From: Ignelater luminosus
Lineage: Eukaryota > Arthropoda > Insecta > Coleoptera > Elateridae
Assembly (NCBI GenBank): GCA_011009095.1
Contig: VTPC01000924.1
Span: 113,301 to 177,300 of the forward strand
Direction: 5' to 3'
Length of the DNA stretch: 64,000 nt
Under the pieces are notes generated by a model. That model did not search any database. It saw only the letters and a program-made list of their open reading frames with translations, and was not told the origin of the DNA. Below are positions 12,927 through 25,941 of this stretch, one piece after another. Within the stretch, counting starts at the first letter, position 1. Each line of letters starts with the position of its first letter. A program made the position numbers and the translations under genes.

Positions 12927-13068
12927 ATGACCGTCAACGATTATAAAGAAACTGCTTGTGCAACTGCTGGACCTATTGAGGACATGGAAGTTGATAATGA
13001 TTCGGTACTTCAGACAGGACCTCCACCACAGGATAATAGCGAAAACCTTCTCGGAAGAGTACTTGCAG
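12927..13068 (+). CDS. E75: E75 distal-isoform (C-like) first coding exon
   Basis: The exon opens with ATG in good context (AAAAATGACC) and encodes 47 residues starting MTVNDYKETACATAGP and ending ENLLGRVLA, plus one base. It stops at a CAG|GTAATT donor. The phase (one base left over) fits either the candidate exon at 25837 or directly the first zinc-finger exon at 38250, where the joined codon reads GAA (Glu of EFDGTTVL). The segment is acidic (GPIEDMEVDNDS) and forms part of the variable A/B domain. In flies the E75C start is the most distal, so this is probably the equivalent, but the sequence does not resemble the long fly E75C N-terminus. Some insects have further isoforms, so the letter is uncertain. 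It could in principle belong to a different gene; phase, strand and position argue for E75. Confidence 0.7.
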
Positions 13069-13329
13069 GTAATTAATTAAAATATCATTCATTTGAATTT
13101 TTCCTTTAACTATTTCAAATTTGCATCTCTTCACTAGTATTTAAACTTCATCTCTAATTTTAATTAAGTTGTAAATGTAACTGACCTATCACCAGGTATA
13201 TTTAGAATTAGTTCCAAATAACATTAACGTTCGTACTCGATTGCAATTAGAATGAAGCAATTAAATTCGTTTGCCAAAAAAAAACTTTGTCACTTTTCCT
13301 ATATGTTCAGACTAGTCTCTACGTAAGGT

Positions 13330-13870
13330 GCTCACGAGACCCTCGCGGTTTTCACTTTTCAATGCTAAGAACTTGAAGCGGTAACTAGGACAACGTGGGT
13401 CCGATGCGAGAGTAGTTCATTGCACCTCGGCCTTCCTCGCGAATATTCATCTCTTTCTACTAGCAACCTCTCTCTCTTTTGCACTCACTTTTAATTCCAC
13501 AAACAGCTCGAGGTTTAAAGATCCGTGCCAGCAAACTTGGACTCTAAGCAAAGCTGCCGTAAAGCGGATAATCCTTTGCAAGCTAAAGCATTGAGAGAAC
13601 GAGTGGGATGCCAAACGAGGTCAAAGGGGCTGACAACGAGACTAGTTCGTTCACCTTTTTGCAGCAGCTATAGCATGAATCTGGGGCAAGATGAAATTAA
13701 ATGGAAGAGGTTGAGTGCGAAAACAGCACATGTGCTTGGTTTAACCAATGGGTGTTTCGAGAACCCCTCCAAAAGTGTAACCTCGAGGACGGGTTCAACG
13801 CTCGCGACCGGTAAATGGGTTACCTGTCCCCCGCGTTCCTTGCGACACATACTGTAGTTATGCACTGTAC
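13330..13870. promoter_or_regulatory. GC-rich island with a DR1 nuclear-receptor site
   Basis: The island lies within 300 bp of the distal exon and has markedly higher GC than its surroundings. At 13618-13630 it carries AGGTCA-A-AGGGGC, a direct repeat with one-base spacing of the type bound by HNF4, USP or Seven-up class receptors. The open frame across it (13525-13857) starts without a convincing ATG and is probably chance. Confidence 0.4.
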
Positions 13871-16800
13871 GTTATCGTTAAGTCGTAACGATATTATTAT
13901 TGCGATTGCCCGTTGAGGAGAGTTACGATCCAACTCTTTTTTTGTAAATGGACTATGGTCGAAATTGCTAACTGAATATAAACCCTTAAAGGAACGATAA
14001 TAGTTTCGAAATTACAAAGAATGTAAACACTTAAAAAAGTATTTTTTTTTTCCTTCAAAAAAAAAGTATTTTTTCTTTCAAGCGCTTAAACAGTGAAAAT
14101 CCATCAAGGATATTTGAAATATCAACTTACCACTTGTCAATATTCCAGCACGCGATATAATTATCTAACCGACAAATAACGGGTTTGATTGAGATGAACT
14201 TTTTTCTGTATCTCTCTCTTTCTCTACAAATCGAATTTTAGCCCAGACATTTGGTCAGGAATGTTATATTGAAAAAGGGCGCAAGGTCGATCTATAAAAA
14301 TTATTTAGTTGTTCTTTTATCTTCTTGAGCTTCCTTTTGATGGGTACAGGAAAATTGTATTTTTTGAACCTTCAAATATTTATGTAACTCTTTTTATAAA
14401 TGATAAATTAGATTTTGCCGTTTATGTGATTTATCGTATGGCAATTATTCATTTTATGAACCGTAACAGACGTCATTGTGCGTTGTAAGGGAGTTGATAA
14501 AAGAGAGAAACTATTTTTAGGTATAATTTTACCAACACCCATAATTTTGAAGGTTAAGAAGTAGGTATTACGTACAAAATAAGCAATGGAGCTTATAAGT
14601 ATAGAAGAATCTTACGCAATGACATTGGAAAATAATGAAAGTGGGATTCTTTTCAATTGTAGGGGCATCAAATATCTCCAACAGATTTTGTTCTTTAAAT
14701 TGTAACTGAATTCTATTCCCTTCTCAAAGTTGTTTTTTGTCTATAATGCACATACTATATAAATAGATTTTGTGTTTATGAGAGAAAGAAATAGTCATGT
14801 TGTAGCTGATAGTCTTAACAATCCTCTACGAATTGAACAATGATTGAATGATAACCTAGGATGTTTCAAATGGGTTTGTTCAAATTCAAATTTTACTAAA
14901 TGCAATAGTTTCCAACATAGATAGACAATGTTTGGTCAAACAATATTTTTTCCCGTGTTGAACATCAATGGATTTAAAACTGTAATATCCCAAATTGCGC
15001 AAAATCAGTGACAAACAACGCCATGACCTTTGTCCAACCACTGGCTACACAGATGTACTAAGACAAGATTTTTACCTTGATTTTTTGATGCCACTTCAAG
15101 AAATTCATGAAATACTACTCAAAGGTGTGGGCAAACAGGGGAAAACTGATAAGCTTGTTTTAGTAAACCAAAAGTTAGAATGTCCATTTGGACTATACTC
15201 AGACAAGTGCTGCTTGCATCCACCTACTTGGGAAAAACCTTTGGCATCGTTTTTGCACAGAGTCTTACTATTGTTGGTACTTCTGCAATACAAAAAAAAA
15301 TCAATAGGTGTGTTCAAAATGTTTCCAATAAAATACGTATGATACTGTAAGATTATGAGAGAAACAATATCTTCTTAACTAGATTAATGGTTTATGCCAA
15401 ATGAGAGATTAGAAGAACAGTAATTTAAATTAGATACGTTTTGCCAAAAACTTCATTGCTATCTCAAATCTGTATTGGCAAGACTCTCAAAATTTATATT
15501 CTATACAAAATTAGCTTTTGGCATTTTGAAAAATCAAGTTGATTTTTCTTAACATATCTGTTTGGCAAAAGGCAAAAGATAATTTTGGACAATGAGAGAT
15601 CATGACGTTTTGCCTAAAGACAAAGTGTTCAAAAACCAATATCAGAACGGGATTAATATCTTATACCTTCATAGATTTAATTCTTGCTTTTTGTAAGAAA
15701 TAAAAAGGGAAATTGTTTAGGTTTATTGATCAAACGTGATTCTTCTACAAAGCACACAAAATACTTTTTGGTATGTTGCCAAACGTTTTAAACATTTTGT
15801 AGTTTTTAAAATTCATGGATTCGGTTCAATTTTGACTTAATTGGAAAGTTTTGCAAACCATTTTAGATCCAATACTGAGTTTTGCTTTTACTTCTTGTGA
15901 TGGGGTCATTGCCAAGACTTACAAAGATGAGTGTTGTATGATTTCTTAAAATACTTATTTTGGGCCTACTGATTATCGCTTCTTAATATTTTTGGTTTTT
16001 TAGATTTCTCAATTAATATAGATATTTAGCCTATAGCAGTTTATTATTACGTAGTTTCTACAAAGATTTCCAAAACACCTCTTAATTTTGCCATCACTAA
16101 TAGTATACTAGTTGTCATCAAGGTTTCTATGGTTTATGTATTTTGACCTAAAACCGATTTCGTTTGCCAATCTACCTTCACTTTAATTGTGGAGATGTTT
16201 TGCTTTCATAAATATTGTTGAGAAAACCAAGCCTCTTAAGTTCAAAACTATCCTTTCTGAAGTAGTAACTAAAGAGGTCTTTGAGTGTACTATAAACACA
16301 GTTAAAGCAAAAAAAAACACATTCACAAATCTAAATCTCTATGAACCAATGTTTAGAAAAGGCTAAAATTAACTAAAATCTAGATTAGAAATTCCATGCT
16401 GAAACGTTTTTTGAAAGTCATACGTATAATATGTACAAAATGAGAACAAAGAAAACATTTCCTCTTTTCCCAATAGCAACAAATCAAAACACATCTCACT
16501 CGCATTTCTCTTATGTAAGGGCAATTTCTCTCATAATCAATGTGTTTATGTATAGATAGCATGTACGTGTGTACGCGCGTTCTTTGCCCGTATAAGAAGG
16601 ACAACAATAAAAGTAAAAGCGAAACCACAATTTAATATAAGCATTTCTTCACTATACTATAACTCGGAGTGCCAAGTAATAAGAATGATGATTAAAGGCT
16701 GAAAGTGAAACTTCTTGCCTGGCAGCTCACCTGGCTCTTGTACCACTGACACACTATACCTCTGTGTAAAACTTTCTCCTGTCTAAATAACCATGGGAAA

Positions 16801-17449
16801 TATTTGATTTTTTCTTCTTCACTTTGAATACAATTAAAATGTTTGGAGCACATTCTTTTATGGAAAAAAACTTATCTAGTTCAAAAATTTAAGTGATGAA
16901 TAGGTAGATCATTTTTGTTATTGGATGAATTATCGAATGGAACCCCCAAATTATCTTGTGTTGTATGCATAGTTATAACAGATGTATATCTTTTGACCTA
17001 TTTCAATAACAGATAAGTCACGAAAGGATCTTGGTTAATAAAAATTAAAATATAGTTTGCTATTAAAACTAACCTCGTTTTCCTTTAAAAAGCTGCAATT
17101 GAGTTAAGATTAAAACTAAAATCTCACATAGAAGTTACAATATTCGATTTCTAAATACATTAAGATGTTGAAATATTCGCGTTCATAATATTGCTTGCTA
17201 AAAAACAAAAGAAAAAAATAAAAACAAAAACAAAGTATCTTTCTATGATCTTTAATTTTATTAGTAACATAAATTGGTTAAGGTAATAATAAAAGAGGGA
17301 ATTAATAGAAATGTAAATGCGATTTGAAACAAATGACGAAAAAGTCATAAAATCATTAATAAACGAACGTAAATGGAAACTGCCAGATAAGTTTGACATT
17401 GGTTCGAAAGATAGAAATATCTAGAATTATTATTAGTTTACAAACAAGT

Positions 17450-17950
17450 GCTGAACAGAGAGAAAACTTCATAAATGCGTGTCGATCGAAGCGAGAACGA
17501 GCAAATGCTATTTACGTGTGGCCGTGGAAGGAGTGAAATGAACATAGTTCATAAGCTTACGATATTGTATGTCGACCTCAAAACAGAGAGGCAATGCCCT
17601 AGTCTCTACACAAGGAACGCGTTGACCTCGATTTTCAAGCATTTGTGAGTCAAAAGGGAATCGCTGCTGCGAGACTACATTCGATGACCCCGAGAGTCGG
17701 GCAACGAACTAGCCTCTCCGTAGGATCGCTATGACCTGAATTTCTCTCGTTTCTGAAAGTTTACAACAGTGTATGCTAGTGAATACTGCAAGGGAAGAGT
17801 GTCACGCTGGTGTAGAGGCTATACTTCTTGTCCCACATACATAGTCAAGGTGAATGGCCGTCATACGAACCACCCTCGTCCTTTCCACCCTACTAACTTG
17901 TGGCTACCACTTGTTCTATATATGGCCGTTGGAGCCCTTTTAATGACTTC
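17450..17950. promoter_or_regulatory. intronic island with four clustered nuclear-receptor half-sites
   Basis: Within about 170 bp there are four same-orientation half-site-like words: CGACCT (17573), TTGACCTCG (17622), ATGACCCCG (17684) and ATGACCTGA (17731). The island has high GC and many CpG in an AT-rich intron. Inferred to be an enhancer; I see no exon signature. Confidence 0.4.
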
Positions 17951-19174
17951 ATTTGCAGATTATTTCTTTTTTTGCGTCCTTATTTACTGAACTGAATTAA
18001 TGTTCACTTTATCATCCTACCCATTTTTCTGGATGACTGGCGTATTTACATGTAACTAAAAAGACGATCCTTTTGTTTATTTTCAGTTGTAACCCTTTCA
18101 TTCATTTCCGGCGTTGTAATAAAAAGAGCAAACTTCCACGAGTAAATAAAAATATTAAGCTGAATAATACCAAAAATAACTAAGTTGAGTCTGAAAGTTA
18201 ATAAACAAAGAAGATGAAAGTCATTTTATAAACCCGAGTAGGCCAAACAAAAGTGAAAGCTTTGTGCGTGAGTGGTTGGGCAAGAAAGTGAATCTCTCCT
18301 GCCGAGAGTTTATTTTCTCTTCTCTCTTGATAGTTACTCTTACTTTCGGGCTGTTTGACTGCATTTTTTACCAAACATGTTCAGATGCATTCCTTATTCT
18401 ACTTTTATAATGCATTGTGTAACTGTTTTTACGCGGTAAAGCTAATCAATGAATATTTTATTACAGTTTTTATATTTTTTTGTTGCACCCAAGGTGGTGA
18501 AAGGATGTTATGATGAAACCTTCAATAAAATTTAAATTATTGATCGAATTAATAGCACAAAAGGTACTATTATTAATCATTCCTTTTATATTCGGTGTTT
18601 TGCAAAATAGTGTTGAGGGGAAATCATTCTTTTAAAAATAAGTCAGTCGACCCTTTAACCTAAATAATATAACCTAGATAATATAGCGCAACAAAGTCCC
18701 TGAAACTTAAAAATTGAAAATGTCCGCAATCAATACCCATTGAAACATTAGCATTGATAGGGTTTATAGGGTAGAAAAAAAATTGGCAAGACCCAGAGGG
18801 ACGTTTATTGGTGTTTCGATTTTGTACTTTTTTTTTGTTTATTGGATATTGACGAAATCGAATTAAAATAAGGAAAAAAGAAACGGTTCCAATAGACTAA
18901 GTTTTTCACTTAATTGAATTTTACCACCGAAAATAATATTACAAGGTAGGTTCAAGAGAGGAAAAAAACTTGGTCGAGTGTCAATTCCCTGCAACCAAAT
19001 TAAAAATAATTTAAATGCCCGTGATGTAATTTTTTGTTTATCCTCGTTACAATTGTTTGCTTTTGCTGGTAAAACTTTGTTTCAATTTTCTTCTCATTCT
19101 AATCATCTTACCTAAGAATGAAAGAATTAGCAACTTGAAAATAATTCCAGCAATATTTCTGTGGATAGCAGCAA

Positions 19175-19202
19175 TTTAAAATTAAAATTAAAATTAAAAT
19201 TT
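19175..19202. repeat. short (TTAAAA)n tandem repeat
   Basis: About four units of a six-base AT repeat in the intron. Only simple-sequence character is visible. Confidence 0.8.
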
Positions 19203-20099
19203 CCTGCTTAAAAGTTAATTTTCTCACATGTAAAACAAAAGAAAGAGAGTGTTGCCGATTACTTATTGACAAAATAGAGATAACCTCACTTTTTAAATAC
19301 CTGAAGTTGAAAGCATTTTAATTACTATGTTGTACCTTAATGTGTATTCGAGTTAGATTTCTCAAACTTTATGTTTATTAATAAACCAGTTTATTCTATT
19401 TTTATATATTTCCTTCTTAAAAAAGAATGTTAGATCATGCAAGAGGAGCGCGGGAATTTTAAAAATATCAACCGATACTTGCTACTTACTATACTTTGTC
19501 ATAAAATAAGAAAGCGAATGAATGAAGGCAAATCCAATTGTGTAAGTTAACGCTCTATATTGAAACTCATTGCTCATGTAAATTGGTTGATTAATCAATA
19601 TCTAAACATCAACAGTTTCCTGTTGGATATCAAATTAATCTGAATTCAAACTAGGCGTGTGTATTTGATTTGATAGTTTACTAAACATGGAAGGTTCCAT
19701 AAATTATAAATTGTGAAACTTATCCCTAATAGAGAAAATGAATTATCATAGAATTTAACAGTTTTTAGTTTATTTTATAGCCAAAAGAGTTAAAACATTA
19801 AGACTCTTAGGACGCTGCAAACCTTTTTATGTAAACAGGTAACGTCCAAACATAAATAAGATTATCATCAGCAGCACGAAAAGCAACACAAACATTTCCT
19901 TCTTCCACTATCACGTATATAGGGCATTTTCCAGAAGCGAAATACCAATAAAATAGCAGAAATCAGGACACATTTATGTTCATGTCGTCGTGGGTGCATT
20001 ATCCGTATAAAAATCAACCCTTTTTTTTCGAACACCCTCACATCTCCACATTTACCTCTCTCTTGGCAAAAAGTTAACAAAAGCTATGAAACTACCGCA

Positions 20100-20470
20100 A
20101 TAAACTCAAATTGCCTTCGTACATAACCGGGTTCAACAACCGAAATAGGGGGTGAACTCTCTCTCTCTCCAAATATCGCGCGAGGAACAGCGCGCGATGA
20201 GCAATCTCGATGGAGAAGAGCGCGTAGGTGGCACACAATTTCGCCCTCGCGCTAGAATTTCGTTCAAAGTGCCTTCAAAAGCATAACCCGAATGAAGATT
20301 TTCAGGCGTCATTGCCCCGAGATTGGGAAGCTGTAGAGAGATGTGTCCCACGAAAAGAAACAGTCCATAAGTATGGATGACGTTAGTGAAGCCTTTTGGG
20401 GTGGCGAGGTCGGTAGGTTATTCACCCACGACACCCCGAGGTCAACCGATCTAGGTCACTCGCCTCGCAT
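20100..20470. promoter_or_regulatory. intronic island with a DR8 half-site pair and ROR-type element
   Basis: AGGTCA at 20439-20444 and AGGTCA at 20453-20458 lie in the same orientation eight bases apart. The second is preceded by ATCT, giving an (A/T-rich)TAGGTCA site like those bound by monomeric HR3/ROR and E75/Rev-erb proteins. About 30 bp upstream, AGGTCGGTAGGTTA (around 20407-20420) is a further loose pair. Possible site of E75/HR3 autoregulation. Confidence 0.45.
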
Positions 20471-21949
20471 ATTATAACACTCAGTTCGCTTTATGTTGCG
20501 TAATTGTTAATTATATCTCATATTAAGTAGTGGATGCCATATATGAATATTTTCAGAATTTGCCTCTCTTTTAAATGCGTGAACATTTATGATAAGCGTA
20601 CAACAGCTGCCATCGACATGACAGGCATTATCGTGATTATTGAAGAGAATTAAGCGGAAAGTTCCAATATTTTTGTTATATAAGGACGTTAAAATACAAG
20701 AAAACCTTCAACGAGAAATTACGTAACGTAGAATGTGGCTGAAGTTGCTGAGTTATACACTAATACCCACGGTATTTTTTTCTTAGAGAGAAACCTTGAT
20801 TGTTATTGTTCAGGATATAGTGGAAACACTAACCAAAGCATATACTTCTGTCTTTAATTCAAAATTATGCTTTTCTATCAGAAAGAGTGAAAATGTAAAA
20901 TTTGAAAGAAAATCCCGCCAAAATATTAATTAAACCAAGGTGATAATAAAGAAGGTCGTCTAATAAATAAACAATGCTGTAGCTGAATGATGAAATTTTA
21001 AGATCTTGTGAAAGAAAATTATGTCTTAACATCTTTACTTTGTACTTACATACATCAAGAATCATTTACATGAAAGAGAAATGTTAATCTTTGTTTTGCT
21101 TTAATTCGAAATATAATCCAGAAGTGTTAAAGGTCTGTTTTCTCATAAGTTCTAATACATAATCAATTTAGCCTTTCTGATTTCATTATGCATTCAGACT
21201 TACATTAGGTAAGCAAGGTTTTGCTTTGTAATTTAACTTGTATTATAGATATGTATTAACCTCGGTATTAGCATTTTCTACCTTTATTACAGAGGCGGAT
21301 TGTTATTATTATATGTGTTGGAATGACTTGGCTTGCATTGTCTTTTATGTAATTTTGCTTTTAAAGTTTGCATTATCGTACCGACTTTGGTATTAATCTC
21401 AGCTTCTTGAGTTATTGAACTAATAAAATGAGAATTTCCAAAAAGATACAGTAAATATGTAGTGTACAATTTTTTGATCGTCACACAACTAAAAGAAGAT
21501 TTCGAAAATCTATGGTTTCATCGTTTGCATCTCAAAAAATAAACACCTCATCTGTAATGATATTTCCTTCTAGAGTGTCTTGGGTTTTCTTGCCAAAAAT
21601 TTTGGTATCAAGTTTTATTTGTAATGGATGTAGCTAAGTTTATTGAAGATTGTTTTGAACAATAATATACTTAAAAGTCCTATGTATGTGATTTACAAAA
21701 TTTGCACTTTTGCTCTTTGGTACATCAAATGTTCAATGCCTAACAATGACATTACCACTACGGCAGATAGTATGTAAAGTCCGTGAATTTCAAGGTATCA
21801 TGCTAACTATATTGTAGCGGAATAATAGCATTTTCATGCCATTGATATCAAAGTTCTTTTAACCAGTTGCTCTCCTACTATATCCACTATAAATTTTCTG
21901 TCAATTTTTTTTTAAAAGCAAAGCAAAAGTCAAAACTTTCAATTTTGAG

Positions 21950-22200
21950 AAAAAAACTTCTATGTGTTTTGTTTTTGATTTAATTTCAAAACCAAGACTA
22001 ATATCGGTCTCGATTTTGTCTTGGTCTTGTAAGACTCTGCTTTCATTCATAAAGAAGTTCTTTTACGCCAAGATTTTTAAAATCAAAATTTACACGAATC
22101 TACAAAACTAAGACCGACACCAAGACTGGAAGATCACGATAAAAACTAAAACCAAGATTAACATCGATCTTGCTTTTGGTTTCAAGTTGCAAATCACTAA
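21950..22200. repeat. degenerate ACCAAGACT / AGTCTTGGT repeat patch
   Basis: The words ACCAAGACTAA, GTCTTGGTCTTG, AAGACCGACACCAAGACTGG and ACCAAGATTAACATCGATCTTG recur on both strands. The same words appear in the duplication at 8.1-8.85 kb and at 8953, so the patch is probably an old copy of the same dispersed family. Confidence 0.5.
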
Positions 22201-23329
22201 TTTCCATTATATTCCTGTAGGAAAAACACTTAAAATAGAACGAACCACAAATTTATAAAACTTTAAAGTGAAATTTAACTTCTGAAGACCGCAGGTGATT
22301 TTGTTTATTTTGCATACAAGCTTTAAGGCCTTATGAAGTATTTGGATAACTAATTTATCTGGCAATTTATGTTTCTAAGTTTTTGTTTTGTTCAACTCAA
22401 AATAGTTTTTTTAGTCAAAATTGTAAATCACGATATCGTCATGGTTATATAACTGTAAAAACCTGTAACTGTAACAAAAATATCAAAATCTAAAAAGACA
22501 TGCGATAGTTCTTGTGCAAAATGGAAGCCAAAAAGATCAAAACTCAAAAGTTGGTATTAACTTTCTTTGTAGATATCTTAAGAAAATAGAAATATTCTGT
22601 TGGATTAGTCGACCAAATGGGACAACTTCGTTTGGTTTCTAAAAAAAAAAGCTCAAAAACTACAGGACTAAATATTTTATGCCTCATTTTAATTCCGTAA
22701 TAGTTTTATAAGATTAGAGTGAATAGTTGGAGTTTAAATAGAAGTACTTCAGTCTGAGTCCATAATAAAAATATTTCTTCCAAGTCGTAAGTTATAATGA
22801 CAAAAATCCTTCGGAAAACAAAAGCGACTCGTCAATTATTCAATAAAAATCGGTACAAAGCTACTTACTGATTTAAGAACTCGTACAATACATTATTAGA
22901 ATAACAAGAGAAAAATCGAAAATCAAGAAAAGTTTTATGACTAACAGAACGTAGTGTTTCGAAGGGAAAACCTATTCGATTACAATTCCATTGATGTATG
23001 TAATTTATGGAAATTTTGTTTTCCCATACAACTGAGTTGTAAAATATTTTTATTAAGATTGAAATACTTTGTACATAATCAAGTTTTACCTTCATTTTAG
23101 TTGGGAGTTATTTTTCTAGTTGATTTAAGAGTTTCTAATAAAAATAAACCTTGCGTTAATTCATTATGTAACATTTGTTTGTTTTATATTTATAAAAGCA
23201 GCAAACAAAAGAAGACTTGTAAATAACTAAAAAATATGAAATTTACTAATTTAATGAATAATAATTTTGGATTATCATATATCCCTTTTGCCTTTCCCTA
23301 TTTATAATATCAAAGGAAAGAGGGTTGTT

Positions 23330-23600
23330 TCTAGGAAATTGGGATCTTATTCTCAATTTCAACATCGGGGGCTGTGCGTGGGAGCCGCGTAGGCTTTGCG
23401 TCAATACAATGTACACAGCACACACAGCACGTATATCTGTATGTATACCAGCTAGGTTTTTTGAACTGGTGGAATGTTCGGTACGGCCCTGGAGTTTGCG
23501 TAACGATGTAACTAATCGAGAGTGCGGCCCAGATATACACGGGTCGCCGACCGACATCGCGGTCAAGACTCCCGACTCCGTAACATTCCTTATGATCCAC
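23330..23600. promoter_or_regulatory. GC-rich intronic island sharing a 15-bp motif with the E75A upstream block
   Basis: GGGTCGCCGACCGAC at 23541-23555 reappears with one change as GGGTCGCCGACTGAC at 35641-35655. GGTCGCCGACC is itself an inverted repeat. Overlapping open frames on both strands reflect GC content rather than coding. Confidence 0.4.
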
Positions 23601-23950
23601 CCTGTTTTACAACTTTTTTATACATAATTGAATTTTATGTGCATGTACATGCCAAAATCTATAATTTCTAACCAATAGTATAAGAATTATCTGTCAAACA
23701 GACACATAACCTAAATGAAAGGGAAACAACTGCAACAATTAAATGAGTTAATATCTGAAAATAGCCTGAAAATGGAAAATGAAAGCAAAGTTAATGATAT
23801 ACAGCACATATACATAACACACAAAGTAGAAATATCCCAGAAAAATCGAAGGTTGTGGCTAGTTGAGTGCACAAAGTGATACAACTTGATACATGGTTGG
23901 TTCTTACAGCTCAAGGCCTCGCGATTCGCGCGTCCCACTTTCCTTGCTTT

Positions 23951-23961
23951 GGTCAATGACC
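23951..23961. promoter_or_regulatory. near-ideal ecdysone response element (IR1)
   Basis: GGTCA-A-TGACC is a perfect inverted repeat with a single-base spacer, the spacing and half-sites preferred by the EcR/USP heterodimer. Only the outermost bases (T and G) depart from the RGGTCANTGACCY consensus. A third half-site-like GGACC follows two bases later and a CCAAT word overlaps it, inside a small GC-elevated island (about 23890-24000). Family knowledge: E75 is a direct early target of EcR/USP. Direct use of this site is inferred. Confidence 0.6.
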
Positions 23962-24470
23962 GGACCAATGTAATAACTATCGATTTGGCGCTAAAATAAA
24001 GAAAAAAAATCCGCCACTCACCTTCCAAATTGCGATTAAATCCGCTATGTGCCCGATAATACTTGATTTTATCAACAAATTTTTGTATGTTAACCAATTT
24101 AGAACACGGCAATACTTTTCTTGAAATAATGAGCTCTCCAAAATAATTTGCATGTTTTCTTTTCAAATATTATGTATATGTGTGTGCATGTATTTTAAAA
24201 AGTTTTTTAGTTCAATAAGCAGGAAATACAGGATCGGACTTTATTATAATAATAATCATTCTCTTGCGGTGCATATTATTTTAGCTAGACTGAAAACATT
24301 AGAACAAAGAGTAAATTGAGTTTTTTCCTCTTTTGTAAAAAAATTGTAAACGAGGAAACATGAACAATTGACAAAAAGTAATTACTGACTTGTGAGAATA
24401 ACGTGACTCACAGGAATAGAAGTGTAGTGTGGGTTGAAAAAAAACAATGAATTTAGTAGTTGTTTTCCTT

Positions 24471-24509
24471 TGACGTCAGTACGGGCCACCCCGTGGCTCA
24501 TCTCACGTG
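24471..24509. promoter_or_regulatory. CRE palindrome with nearby E-box
   Basis: TGACGTCA at 24471-24478 is the full CREB/ATF palindrome, and CACGTG at 24504-24509 is a bHLH E-box. Both sit in a short GC-elevated patch. E75 is known to be responsive to signals other than ecdysone, but use of this site is inferred. Confidence 0.4.
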
Positions 24510-25836
24510 TACACGTTGATAGTCCATTCATGCTACACGCTTTTCTAGCATAGGCATAAGAACTCTGAAGATTACAAAAGTCTGAAAAAATCTACTGACG
24601 CATTTTGGTCAAATATAGATTCTAATCCAAGGGGATAAAAGTTAGGAAAAAAGTATTTTTAAGAAAAATTAAAATGTGGATTATATGCCCCGAACTAAGC
24701 AATACTGTGTGAAATTCAGTGCATTGTTATCCATCTACTCAATTTGGTGAAGGTCTATAAAATATAGTTAAGAAAGTAATTGGCGTAAGCGCGTGGAATG
24801 AATTACACAACATCCATGATTATTAAGAAAAATAAATTTTGTCAACTAAATAGGTTTAATCTGGTTGGCAAATTAAGTAATTATTTAAAAATAAATTGCT
24901 CGATAAATGTTTTTGCCTTATCATAATGTGTGTTATCAAAAACTTTAATGAGCAAAGAACATATCTTGTTACCTTTGAAAGAAAAGGATGCTGTTATGTG
25001 GGGAAATATTGCAAATTTTTGTCGTTAGTAATGGTGTAATATTTTGTTCTTTGTAATACCTGCATTATATCAATCTATAAATTTTGATAAATAATCTTCT
25101 AGTATTCGAATTTCAAATTGAAAATTTTTGCAAAATTACAATATTCAATAGATCACATACTCAGTTAATGCCAAAGTAGTGCCTAATTTTGTTGAGAAAA
25201 TTCATTTTGCCTAAAAATAATCCAATTTTTTGTATAGTGCATGGTCAACTTCCTTTCAAAAAATTTTGTTAGTTACCCTATTTTACATAACATTCTTTGT
25301 TCAAAAACTAGTCATATTTTGATTTTGTATTTCCGAGAAACGCCATGATATCTACGCCACTGATTAAAAAACCTTGTTTAATCATTCTAAGCAAAATTAC
25401 AATTCGCATTTTGAAACTAGGCTAATGTGTAACTATCTATTTAAAGCTAAGCAGTACAAACACATTCGTCATAAACAAACAAAATAAACAAAAAAATTTC
25501 GCCTCTGATAAGATTATCTTTTAGTAGCGGTCATTGCCCCCGTTGACAAACAAACTGCCATATATAATATTAAAGATATCGTCCCGATATACTCAACAAA
25601 AATTGCTCAAAACCACGAGAGATAATTGCATTATTAAATAAATAAAAAAATGATAGCAAACTTTAATTTAGTCTACAGCCGTCTGAAGTCTGTACAAGAG
25701 CAGATTTCGTGCGTGTGTATTGTCTTTCTTCAATCGGCAGCATTTTGTTCATCGATGTGTTATTTATATTGGGTTTTCAACACGTGGTAAACGTGAATAC
25801 CAAACGCCATTTTAAAACGTCCAGTTCATTCCACAG

Positions 25837-25941
25837 GTGAGAAACCGGCGTCTGCGCGCGTCCCGACGCCCACGTTCCTGCTAACAACCCCGGACGCGGA
25901 CGCCGAACCCGCCAGTTCCGCGCTGGAGCCAAAGCGATTTG
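25837..25941 (+). CDS. E75: candidate internal E75 coding exon
   Basis: After TTCATTCCACAG, a GC-rich segment stays open in the phase left by the distal exon. It reads GEKPASARVPTPTFLLTT, then PDADAEPASSALEPKRF. Third codon positions are strongly G/C, unlike the AT-rich intron around it. The end given assumes a weak donor (G|GTTTCA) that makes the next codon GAA of EFDGTTVL. An alternative donor (A|GTTTGT, ending at 25968) would add a few residues, including NPLEMG, and give Lys in place of the Glu. Read through, the frame stops at 25984-25986. I do not recognise the peptide. Oddly, the exon begins GTGAGA, so the acceptor is also a perfect regenerated donor (CAG|GTGAGA). The site may instead, or also, be a recursive splice point. 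Confidence 0.45.

Larger units (their letters stand above)
13069..25836 (+). other. first half of the long E75 intron
   Basis: AT-rich DNA punctuated by GC-elevated islands of 100-500 bp (about 13.33-13.87, 17.45-17.95, 20.1-20.47, 23.33-23.6, 23.89-24.0 and 24.47-24.54 kb). These stand out sharply and are the best candidates for enhancers. No gene is supported on either strand; the 151-codon minus-strand frame at 23711-24166 shows no family features. A (TTAAAA)n run of about 26 bp lies at 19175-19202. Confidence 0.6.

Noticed and set aside
17769-17990. 73-codon frame and possible tRNA-like segment
   Set aside because: No tRNA cloverleaf could be drawn; the frame has no ATG in good context and overlaps the half-site island.
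23246-23627. Overlapping 89-106 codon frames on both strands
   Set aside because: Mutually overlapping frames on both strands of one GC-rich island; none has a conserved feature.
23711-24166. 151-codon minus-strand open frame
   Set aside because: No recognisable domain, odd composition rich in Cys, Ser and Phe from reverse AT-rich DNA, and it overlaps the island with the IR1 site; most likely chance.
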